Shown here: piece after piece, positions 55,860 to 64,000 of the stretch | How positions within the stretch are numbered: position 1 is the stretch's first letter | Layout of the letters: each line of letters starts with the position of its first letter | From: Pteria penguin | Taxonomy: Eukaryota > Mollusca > Bivalvia > Pterioida > Pteriidae | NCBI GenBank assembly: GCA_035048485.1 | Contig: CM068589.1 | Location: 8,224,024-8,288,023 of the forward strand | DNA: 64,000 nt | Direction: 5' to 3' | The notes under the pieces: model-generated | Told to the model about the DNA's origin: nothing | Databases searched by the model: none | What the model saw: only the letters and a program-made list of their open reading frames with translations | Made by a program: the position numbers and the translations under genes

Positions 55860-55941
55860 ATAAGACAGTCACCATTGATGAATGCTACATTCTGGGTAAA
55901 AACAGGCCTTGATCAAGATGGTTTACAAACTAAATATGTTG
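55860..55941 (+). CDS. Exon upstream of a SET domain (host-type gene)
   Basis: 82 nt preceded by the pyrimidine-rich 'TTTCATTGCAG' and followed by 'GTGAGA'. In the frame that joins the next exon it reads 'MNATFWVKTGLDQDGLQTKY'. Ends are in phase with the exon at 56622. This appears to be the stretch just before the SET core, which here would start 'GVFTIKPF'. The earlier exons are not recognised within the window. Confidence 0.6.
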
Positions 55942-56073
55942 GTGAGATATTTTATATTGCATGTAATGCTAAGTTAATATACAATGTACATGTACACGAA
56001 TGGCATTGTCAGCTGTAAATATAAGTAACTGTCTTTCATATACTATAAATGGCTATAACTTTAATAGTGTTTC

Positions 56074-56529
56074 TAGTCCAAAATATCAGACCCAAGCATG
56101 AGACTTGGGCCTGAATTCCTCCTAAAGAGAGAATCGACGGAAATGGAAAAAATCAAAATATTTTTAATAAAATGTTACTCACAATTCACTGCGTCATTTA
56201 CTTGTTTACATCCAAAACATAATACTTCTTTATAAAAAAAGTTAAACAAAAGGTTCGTAGCAATCAATTTTAAACATTCTTTAGCCTAATTTTTCCACAA
56301 GTTCTATTTTTAGATTAAGGTAAATGTTACAGAATGTAACAAATCATTTTATTTAGGACTTACATAGGACTTTGTGATATGGAGGGATTATAGTATGGAT
56401 GTAAACAAGTGAATGACTAAGCAAAACGTGAGTAATACAAAGTTTTGATATTTTTCAAATTCCCGTCGATTCTCTCTATAGGAGGAATTCAGACCCAAGT
56501 CTCATGCTTGGGTCTGATATTTCGGACTA
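56074..56529. mobile_element. MULE-like MITE in the SET-gene intron
   Basis: 456 bp with long imperfect TIRs of about 150 bp starting 'TAGTCCAAAATATCAGACCC'. The first ~75 bp are close to identical after inversion ('AGCATGAGACTTGGG', 'GAATTCCTCCTA'). It is flanked by the perfect 9-bp duplication 'TAGTGTTTC' (56065-56073 and 56530-56538). A 9-bp duplication with long TIRs points to the Mutator superfamily. It has no coding capacity. Confidence 0.88.
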
Positions 56530-56621
56530 TAGTGTTTCATAATCTGATAATTTTCAGTTTTATTTATTATTCTCATGGTAAATTACATTTAATATGATTT
56601 ATTGTTTGCTTTCATGACTAG

Positions 56622-56766
56622 GTGTTTTTACCATAAAACCTTTCAAAAACGATGATTTTCTTCTTGAATATGTTGGAGAGAAAATTAAAGGTGCTGCAGT
56701 CAATGATAGTAAAAGGCGAGATAGCAGTTTTCTTTTCAGATATCATTACAATGGCAATCTATATTG
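56622..56766 (+). CDS. SET-domain exon (histone-lysine methyltransferase-like)
   Basis: A 145-nt exon lies between acceptor 'TTTCATGACTAG' and donor 'GTAAGT'. With one base from the preceding exon it reads 'GVFTIKPFKNDDFLLEYVGE' and then 'SFLFRYHYNGNLY', the opening of a SET domain (a 'GVF' strand, acidic 'DDF', 'EYVGE'). SET domains transfer methyl groups to protein lysines using S-adenosylmethionine. The later catalytic 'NHS' and Tyr-containing exons are not found downstream, where transposon sequence follows. The gene may continue beyond the window or be a remnant. Confidence 0.65.
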
Positions 56767-56882
56767 GTAAGTTTATTACAAATACACAATTTTGCAAAAA
56801 GTCCTCTTTATTCATGTCTTTGACATCTGTAGATACCCATTTATTTTGCCCATGTCAAAATGTTGAATACCATAAGTACTTG

Positions 56883-58523
56883 CAGGGTTTTTCTGCGTAT
56901 TTTATAGCGGATATTCGGCTATGTTCCCAATTGCAAATCGTATCTTTTTTTACCAATTTTGACCAAGAAATTCCCAATCATGAGCACCAATCACGAAGAG
57001 TATTGGACCGTCAAACCTAACAGGCAGAAATTTCTACAGACCGACTAGAAATCGTGCTTAATCTGACCAGATGTCCTATAAAGGATCCAGTGTTAACAAT
57101 CACTCTGTATATATCACAATTGTTTGAATAAAGTGTCCGTCTTTTTATACGCCCGTCATTAGACGGGACGTTTTATGTTATGGTGCTGTCCGTCCGTCCG
57201 TCCGGGGTCATGTTTTCCGGACTTTTTTGCCGTATTTCAAGATATTAAGTTGAAATTTGGTATATAGCGTTATTTCAAGCGGGGTCAGTACCAGTTCGAG
57301 TTTTGTTACGATTGACCCACTTTTGACGGATTTATGGCCCTTGGACTTATAAATTTCAGAAGTTTTTAAAAAATTCATTAAAAATCTATTTTTTGTCAAA
57401 ACATTAAGAGCTTTCTCATGAAACAAGTAAAATGTACCAATTATCACATATGTTACGGCTTTTAATATCTTTTTCTTCATTTTTGAGAAATTTATAATTT
57501 TAGAGTGGGGTGACCATATGTCCTAGGTCATGTTTTCCGGACTTTTTTTGCCGTCTTTCAAGATATTGAGTTGAAATTTGGTATATAGCTTTATTCTAAG
57601 TGGCGTCAGTACCAGTTTGAGTATTGTTACGATTGACGTACTTTTGACGGATTTATGGCCCTTGTACTTATAAATTTCAAGATTTTGATTTGAAAATTCA
57701 TTAAAAATCTATTTTTTGTAAAAACATTATGAAATTTACCATGAAACAAGTAAAATGTACCAACTATCACATATTTTACAGGTATTGATATCTTTTTCTT
57801 CATTTTTGAGAAATTTATAAATTTTAGGAGGGGGGGGGGGGGGGGGGGGCTTGTAATTAAAAATTTAAAGTTTTTTTTTTTTGCAGGTCAAGTTCCAATA
57901 TGGGTTGGATAGTACCATTTCTGCAGGATTTATTGCCCTTGGACTTATTCCTATGATAAAATGATATGAAACGCAATTAACTTCAGTAAACATCAGATGT
58001 TTTTCATGAAAATCATGCCAAATGCGAATTGATCCTGTCCGAATTAAGCGACGGGCGTATTATGCCACGCTAGGCGTTGCTCTATTTCTTTCTATATTTC
58101 AAAAGGCATTTGTATAGAGAAATTTATTCAAGTTAATTGACCGTGACATGTAACTGTCGTAAATATTTGATACCTGCTGTGATCAACTAAAATAAAGTTA
58201 TTTTATACTGATAACATACAAAGTTACGGTACATTGCGGGAATGAGATATATGTACGCCCACAATTTTGCAGTGCTCCTAAACGCCAAACACTACCAAAA
58301 CTACCCAACCTACTGTTGCAATTTCAAATTCAAATTTAGTGTATCAACGAAGCTACAATGATATATTGTATCTATTTCTTTTATATTCTAAAAGCAGTAT
58401 ATAACAATATAGATATTTAAAACATTTTATTTAAAAAAATCCCAATTTGGGCCCAAATTTCGCGAAATTCCCAATTCCAGCGCCATTGGCCATGTTCCCG
58501 AAATAGTGAAAAAAAAAGCCCTG
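56883..58523. mobile_element. Possible hAT-like element
   Basis: The left end 'CAGGGTTTTTCTGCG' and right end (complement 'CAGGGCTTTTTTTTTCAC') form short TIRs of CAGGG type, with more distant inverted similarity ('ATGTTCCCAATT' against the complement of 'GCCATGTTCCCG'). The flanks share 'GTACT', but a clean 8-bp duplication is not seen. Another repeat (57148-58083) is nested in it. Confidence 0.5.
57148..58083. repeat. Nested non-autonomous element with internal duplication
   Basis: It starts 'ATACGCCCGTCATTAGACGG' and ends 'GACGGGCGTATTATGCCACG' with 'CTAGGCGTTGCT', giving an inverted 'ATACGCCCGTC' at the ends. Inside, a block starting 'GGTCATGTTTTCCGGACTTT' and including 'GTTGAAATTTGGTATATAGC' occurs twice (57207 and 57527, about 320 bp apart). 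A G-run lies near 57830-57849. No coding. Confidence 0.7.
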
Positions 58524-59060
58524 TGGTACTCAGAGGTGATTGACATATTCATGTTATGTAGGTAGGTGTTGTAGTTCACATAACTTCGGAAGCGAGAGAT
58601 TGATTAATACAAGATTCACATTCCAAATCCTTAAACGATCTTGATTTTGAATTATTTTAAAAAGTATGCATAGATATTATTAAAGCGGAAAATGCCCATA
58701 ACCAAAGAAATGCATTATCTTGTCTATGGGCCGATCTCTCTCTCTTCCCCCCTCCCCAGTTTTTTAAACTTCTTAACAGTATGTGTCTTAAATGGTGACT
58801 ATCCATTAAATACGGCAAATTTATATTCATAACACGGAATTGTTTTATTCAGTAAGGTTACCCCACACAGCACTAAGTGATAATGTGCCAAATAAATCAT
58901 CTTCGTATATTTAAATACAATGCACAGCACAACTTGTTGAACTTGATCGTGTCATGCACCCTCTGGATTCAAGAAAAGATAACTCTTTGTAACATCTCCC
59001 AATGAATTTAGCATCTAGCCTGCATACTATGTGTATCATTAAAACTGATCAAGTGTACAT
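58524..59060. other. Non-coding stretch
   Basis: No gene or clear element seen. Confidence 0.45.
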
Positions 59061-59420
59061 ATATGTATAGATGTTGCCTTGTGGAACATTTTCTATAGAC
59101 ATACTTGTCAATGTGGGTCTTAATGACCTCAGAAGAAAAAAAAAACTCTTGTGTTATGGTTCATAATCATATAGTTATTTTATACATGTATGTATGCATT
59201 TAAATTTTGAAGCTGCATAGTTTATGGAGCATTTCTGATGAACTGTACATATATATGCATAGATGCTGCCTTGCAGGACATTTTCTATAGATACTTGAGA
59301 GTCATGAAATTGACCAAAAAACCCCAAACCCCAGAAAAATACCCTTCTGTTACGGTTCATTTGGGTCACTTACCACATAAATATATGTTTAGCAGCTGCA
59401 TAGTTTGGGGATCATTACTG

Positions 59421-59512
<92 letters not shown>

Positions 59513-59825
59513 TAAATGTTGTCTTGCGGGACATTTTCTAGAGATATCATACTTGTGGGACATGAAAATGCCCCCAATCAATAAAAAAACAAACCCTCCA
59601 AAAAAAAAAAAAACCTCTCCACTTACGGTTCATTTGGGTCACTTACCACATAAAAATGTGTGTTTAAAAATTTAGCTGCTTCATAGTTTGGAGATCATTA
59701 CTGATAATATGTACATATAGATGTATCAAACCGTCATCAAAGTATTGAACATTTCGTTACTTGGGTGAATCGTTACACTATGTCTGCATTGTTTATGCAT
59801 GGATCAATAAATATATATATATAGG

Positions 59826-60020
59826 TGATTCGGTACCATTGGTCGTAGGTTCGAGTCCCAAACGGGGAACGGATATAAGTGAAATATAGGGTGCCTTGTT
59901 AGCTGTAGTGTCTTTGTGCTTTATATGTTTGTCTAATTTGTCTTTATTTCCTACAGGTATTTCTTCGGAGATCCAAAGTCCATAGCACTCCCAGGTGTTT
60001 CACTGATTCTATTTGTGCTT
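59826..60020 (+). repeat. tRNA-derived SINE, family 3, copy 1 (5'-truncated)
   Basis: This starts within the tRNA-like head ('AGGTGATTCGGTACCA', box B 'GGTTCGAGTCCCAAAC') and continues with a body shared with the next copy ('AACGGATATAAGTGAAATAT', 'GGTATTTCTTCGGAGATCCA', 'CCCAGGTGTTTCACTGATTC'). Confidence 0.8.
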
Positions 60021-60164
60021 TATATGTTTATTTCTCTTTCAGTGTTGTATTCTCTCAGAGGATCCGCCTGCGTTTACGTCGGGTAAATTCCTTCACTTTC
60101 CGCGGCCGTGTTGTCATGCATGCGATTAGCTAATGATTGGCTATTAAAGCTCCATTTTTGTGGA

Positions 60165-60396
60165 GCTCGGGTAGCTCAGTCGGTTAGAGGGACGGATGCA
60201 TGACGGCTAGGTGATTCAGTACCATAGGTCGTGGGTTCGAGTCCCAGACGGGGAACGGATATAAGTGAAATATAGGATGCCTTGTTAGCTGTAGTGTCTT
60301 TGTGCTTTATATGTTTGTCTAATTTGTCTTTATTTCCTACAGGTATTTCTTCGGAGATCCAATGTCCATAGTACTCCCAGGTGTTTCACTGATTCT
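60165..60396 (+). repeat. tRNA-derived SINE, family 3, copy 2
   Basis: The fuller copy has head 'GGGTAGCTCAGTCGGTTAGA' (box A) and box B 'GGTTCGAGTCCCAGAC', with the same body and 3' end as the copy about 340 bp upstream. It ends at a TA microsatellite. Confidence 0.85.
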
Positions 60397-60397
60397 G

Positions 60398-60439
<42 letters not shown>

Positions 60440-60589
60440 CCTTTTGGGACATTTTCTATAGATATTATACTTGTGAGTCATGAAAATGCTCCCCCTCCCC
60501 CCTAGAAAAATAAAAACAAACAAACAAACGAACAAACAAAACTTAGCAGCTTCATAGTTTGGGGAACATTACTGATATTATTTTTATGC

Positions 60590-61090
60590 CACCGGCCTGA
60601 AAGGTCCCGGGGCATATAGTGTTTGGATCATCCGTCTGTCCGTCCGTCCCTAATTCCGTCCCGCTTTTCACAAAATACAATAAATTTAACACCTTTTGAC
60701 TTAGAGACTTCATATTTAATATGTATACTCAACTAATGAAACACTTTCAAATGACGCCAAGGTCAATGACATTGTGACCTTGTTAATGACCTTTATGCTA
60801 AAAATACCATAAATTTCGCACCGTTTGACATAGAGACGTCAGTTTTAGCATGCATACTCAACTGATGAGACTCTTTCAAATGACACCAAATTGAATGACT
60901 TTGTGACCTTGACCTTTATACTAAAAATACAATAAATTTTGTATCAATTGACATGGAGTCTTCATATTTAGCATGCATACTGAACTGATGAGGCTCTCTC
61001 AAAGAACACCAAGGTCAATGACCTTGTGACCTTGACCTACATTTCAAAATTTGCCCGCCGGGGGCATTCATGTTTCACAAACACATTTTG
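60590..61090. repeat. Interspersed repeat with GTCC microsatellite and AGGTCA phrases
   Basis: It starts 'TATGCCACCGGCCTGAAAGG' with 'CGGGGCATATAGTG' and 'CCGTCCGTCC'. Three internal ~120 bp units ('CAACTGATGAGACTCTTTCA', 'AAGGTCAATGACCTTGTGAC') follow, and it ends 'GGGGGCATTCATGTTTCACA'. The same end phrase, 'ATGTTTCACAAACACATTTT', occurs at 20344-20363. A mollusc-type repeat of unknown class. Confidence 0.65.
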
Positions 61091-61430
61091 TTCATTATCT
61101 CTGTTGACGAACCTTGCAATCTGTCTATTTCCTCTTCAAGTTTAATGAAATTTTCATTGTTCAATCAAATGACTTTTGGAATTCTGGTTTTCTTTTATTG
61201 TTACAGGAAGGACAAACAGACCTCATTTTGTGTCCCATAACAGGCATGTTTATACTACCAACTGGAAACAAGATGAGATGTTTAAAAGTAGCACTTCAAA
61301 TTATTACTAAGTATTTTATATAAAAAGATGCCGACGTGGCCTACTGGTAGCGCACTCGTCTCCAGGCTGGGAGGTCCAGGGTTCAAGTCACATTCTGGTC
61401 ATGCCAGTGTCATGTCTTTCGGATGAGACT

Positions 61431-62788
61431 GATTTCCTAATATTATCAGAAATTAAATCTGGCCTTCATAGATATTGCGAAACAGTATATTCCAGAAGTG
61501 GAATTAATCAAATATGGATCCTTAAAAATTCAAAAGAGTTGTTAGAACATCTAAAATCAAAAAGTTTTACTAAAATTCACTCCATCAAGTCTTTCGACTT
61601 TTCGACGCTGTACACAACGATCCCTCATCAGAAATTAAAAGACAGATTAGCGGAAATTATTCAAAATGCATTTACTAGTAAAAACGGAAGCCGCAAATTC
61701 AAATATATAGTAATAGGCCAGGATAAAACTTACTTTGTTAGGGAAAATTCTGATTCCAAAAATAAATACACTGAAACAGCTATCATTCAGATGTTGAACT
61801 TTCTTATCGATAACATTTTTGTGGTGTTTGGAGGTAAGGTTTTTCAACAAATTGTCGGCATTCCAATGGGCACTAACTGTGCTCCGCTTCTGGCTGACAT
61901 ATTCCTTTATTCATACGAAGCTGAGTTCATTCAGTCTTTGCTTTCGCAAGGAAAAAAACAATTGGCTCTTGGCTTCAATTTTACTTACAGATATATAGAT
62001 GACTTGCTTTCAATTAATAATCCCTCATTCGCGGATTACCTTAGCATCATCTATCCAAGTGAACTGGAGGTCAAAGAAACCACAGAAACTAGTAATTCTA
62101 CTTCGTATTTAGATATAATGTTGTCTTTCGACATTAATGGTCAATTGAACACCTCACTCTATGACAAACGTGACGATTTCAATTTCGCTATCACAAACTT
62201 TCCTTTCATAAGTAGCAACATTCCATCATCGCCCGCATACGGCGTATTCATATCTCAGTTAATACGTTATTCCAGAGCATGTTTCAAATTACAATGACTT
62301 TGTTCTGAGGGCTAGGCGACTTTCAGTTAAGCTGCTCAACCAGGGTTATATATGTGCTAGACTAGCATCGTCACTGAGGAAGTTCTACGGTCGTTACGAG
62401 ACTCTTATTACTCCATATGATATCTCGTTATCCAGACTTTTAAATGATATTCTGGACTGAGACCGATTCCGATCACTTTACACAGATTTGACACCTTCTA
62501 TACTAGAAGGTTACCTACTTCGACCTCTCCATATATAGATACATATGGAATTCACACGATTTGACTCTTTCTACGGGGTATATGTGACGGGTGTTGCTAG
62601 CAAGCAGGAGATGCTCACTCTCCCCGGGCACCTGATCTCACTCCATCACAGGGGTTCACATATGCTCTTCAAGTAGACATATTTTGTTATTTTCCATTTG
62701 TTTTTCATTTTCACTGAATTTGTATGTCCTATGGTTTCATGATTTTTGGACTTGTGGTTTGGATTTATCCATCATCTTTACATTCCTG
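61431..62788 (+). mobile_element. Penelope-like element, family 2
   Basis: A 1.36 kb insertion inside a SINE carrying an RT clearly related to, but distinct from, the family 1 copies. It is 5'-truncated. The 3' non-coding part (about 62460-62788) does not resemble the family 1 tail. Confidence 0.78.
61437..62459 (+). pseudogene. Penelope-like reverse transcriptase, family 2
   Basis: One open frame of about 285 codons runs to 62297. Motif A is 'FDFSTLYTTIPHQKLKD' (61597-61647), motif B 'GIPMGTNCAPLLADIFLYSY' (61858-61917) and motif C 'YRYIDDLLSINNPSF' (61987-62031). C-terminal blocks are 'YLDIMLSFDINGQLNTSLYD' and 'AYGVFISQLIRYSRACF'. An extra T near 62283 shifts the frame, after which the thumb region continues to a stop at 62457-62459. 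RT catalytic residues are intact. At the site where family 1 copies carry the shared TGA, this protein has sense codons. The apparent start inside SINE sequence is accidental. Confidence 0.85.
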
Positions 62789-62999
62789 TGCCGCGGTAGA
62801 CATGGCACGTTAAAGATCCCTCACTGCTTCGGGCTCGTTGCAAAGGTCAAAATTTGTATGTCATTCATAAGGCAGATGGCATCACTAAATACATACAATA
62901 ATTTTGGTGTGACGTTAAATTACAGCCAATCAATCAATCTACATGAAAAATTGATCATATTAAAAACTAAAATTCAAGACCCATGCATGAATTAGATGA

Positions 63000-63450
63000 T
63001 TTAAGTTTACCAAGTGCCTTTTCAGAATCAATATTTTGAAACATGGTTTTTACTAGCTGCTAATCCATTTTATGGCATTATTTTGGCACAGTTTTTTAAA
63101 CGCTGGTCCGCATTTAAAAACCTATTTCATGATATACTATAGACATTAATAAACGTCATGCCGGTATTAGATAATCGATTTTTCTTTGCCATTAAGTCCA
63201 GTATGTGTATTAAATCCTATTTCTTTCACTGTTTTGAATCAGCCGCCATTACACATCACATGAACAGATAGTCACGTAACCTCGTGAGCTTTCGAACCAG
63301 TAATCTTGACCTCAGGTGACGATATGCTTTTCATTAAGTTCCCCCTACAAGTGTGATGTAATGGCGGATGAAGCAGGGAGGGAGAAATCGGATTTAAGAC
63401 ATGTACTAGATTTAACGGTAAGATAATTGGATTAAATTGAACTGGTGTTA
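63000..63450. other. Non-coding stretch
   Basis: No gene or element recognised. Confidence 0.45.
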
Positions 63451-63451
63451 T

Positions 63452-63725
63452 ATAGTAGTTTTTCCCTCTTGCCACCCCCCCCCCCCCGGAAAAATGGCTA
63501 TATAGTAGTTCCCCCCCCCCGGAAAAATGGCTATACAGTAGTTTTTCCCGGGGAAAATTTTGCTATATAGTGGTTTTTCCCCCGGGGGAAATTTGGCTAC
63601 ATAGTAGTTTTTCCCCCCGGAAAAATGGCTATATAGTAGTTTTTCCCCCGTGGGAAATTTGGCTATATAGCTATTTTATCCCCTCTTATAGTCATTTTCC
63701 CCCGGGGAAAAACTACTATGTAGTG
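63452..63725. repeat. Minisatellite of self-complementary ~33 bp units
   Basis: Seven units start 'TATATAGTAGTTTTTCCC' at about 63452, 63500, 63532, 63564, 63598, 63630 and 63664. Most contain a 'CCCCCGGGGGAAA'-type palindrome, with 'AAATTTGGC' or 'AAATGGC' closing the unit. The last unit also has the inverse 'GAAAAACTACTATGTAG'. Confidence 0.85.
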
Positions 63726-63819
63726 GATTTTCCCTCAATGTGAAATTCCAGATTTTCTTTTCACACATACATGTAAGTAAATCCAGATTGTTACCTTGTT
63801 AACAATAAATAGATTTCTA

Positions 63820-64000
63820 TCTAAAATAGAGATATCTCAACTTTTTATACGAAGATATATCCAATTAATTTAGAGATATCTCATTTTCTTAAGTAGAAAT
63901 GTCTTCAATTTTAATCTCTTTTCCAAATACAAATGCATATATTTAGAACAGAGATTTATCTACTAGAATTTCATTCGAGATATCTTTATCTAATCCGAGA
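63820..64000. repeat. Cluster of GAGATATCTC palindromes at the window end
   Basis: 'AGAGATATCTCA' occurs near 63827 and 63872, with 'GAAGATATATCC' and 'CGAGATATCTTTATCT' variants at about 63850 and 63978. This may be an end of a MITE that continues beyond the window. Confidence 0.5.

Larger units (their letters stand above)
59060..60580. repeat. Diverged tandem repeat (~200-250 bp units) with TA microsatellites
   Basis: Units beginning near 59060, 59250, 59505 and 60437 share 'GGACATTTTCTATAGATA', 'GAGTCATGAAA', a C/A-rich stretch, 'GTTCATTTGGGTCACTTACC', 'GCTGCATAGTTTGGGGATCA' and 'TTACTGAT'. Long TA runs lie at about 59424-59508 and 60397-60437. Two SINE copies interrupt the array. Confidence 0.7.
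61329..62937 (+). repeat. tRNA-derived SINE, family 1, split by a second PLE
   Basis: The head and start of the body are at 61329-61430 ('GACGTGGCCTACTGGTAGCG', 'GTCTTTCGGATGAGAC'). The 3' half is at 62789-62937 ('GGCACGTTAAAGATCC', 'GTTGCAAAGGTCAAAATTTG', AATC tail). About 20 bp of SINE body are missing at the junction. Confidence 0.85.

Noticed and set aside
59238..59675. 145-codon ORF with a long Ile-Tyr repeat
   Set aside because: It is a translation of the TA microsatellite and flanking tandem repeat, not a gene.
1..64000. CRISPR array or prokaryotic operon features
   Set aside because: No regular spacer-repeat structure, and the content is clearly that of animal nuclear DNA.

Overview
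This window is AT-rich, repeat-dominated nuclear DNA from an animal, most likely a mollusc and probably a bivalve. The grounds are the mix of elements: Polinton/Maverick, Penelope-like elements (PLEs), an env-bearing Gypsy-type element, an Academ-type transposon, pogo, tRNA-derived SINEs and 'AGGTCA'-rich interspersed repeats. The species cannot be named from the sequence. Almost every open frame belongs to a decayed mobile element. The only plausible host-type coding pieces are two exons of a SET-domain gene (55860-56766) and an exon-like stretch at 20409-20949.

Layout. 1-977: integrase end of an LTR retroelement cut by the window edge. About 1.2-17 kb: a pseudogenised Polinton/Maverick with a candidate small structural protein, double-jelly-roll major capsid protein, adenain-like protease, A32-type packaging ATPase, a small conserved protein, protein-primed DNA polymerase B, and a retroviral-type integrase on the minus strand. 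It is broken by three insertions of one PLE family (2.2-4.6, 9.86-10.38 and 14.29-16.19 kb). 17-22.4 kb: degenerate tandem and interspersed repeats. 22462-30939: a complete-ended Gypsy-like LTR element (LTR, gag, protease, RT/RNase H, integrase, env-like ORF, an array of four hairpins, polypurine tract, LTR), carrying two SINEs and a roughly 45 bp PLE tail. 31415-37119: a 5.7 kb TIR-flanked element with a FEN/XPG-like nuclease and a Cys-rich tail, read here as an Academ transposon. 37.4-42.1 kb: SINEs, a MITE nested in a SINE, and another PLE. 42340-45863: a pogo/Tigger element with 24-bp TIRs and TA target duplications. 46316-51432: a 5.1 kb region bounded by ~68-bp inverted repeats, without recognisable genes. 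50.6-58.5 kb: several MITE/hAT-like elements, a rearranged PLE fragment and the SET exons. 59-64 kb: tandem repeats, SINEs, a second PLE family inserted in a SINE, and a minisatellite of self-complementary units.

The insertions are nested, so part of the order of events can be read. The PLE family entered the Polinton and the Gypsy element, SINEs entered the Gypsy LTR and the Academ element, a MITE entered one SINE and a second PLE entered another. Premature TGA codons shared between PLE copies suggest that an already defective lineage was amplified. The best candidates for follow-up are the Academ-type element, the long inverted-repeat region without genes, the loop-conserved hairpin array in the Gypsy 3' region, and the PLE family that shows no endonuclease domain.
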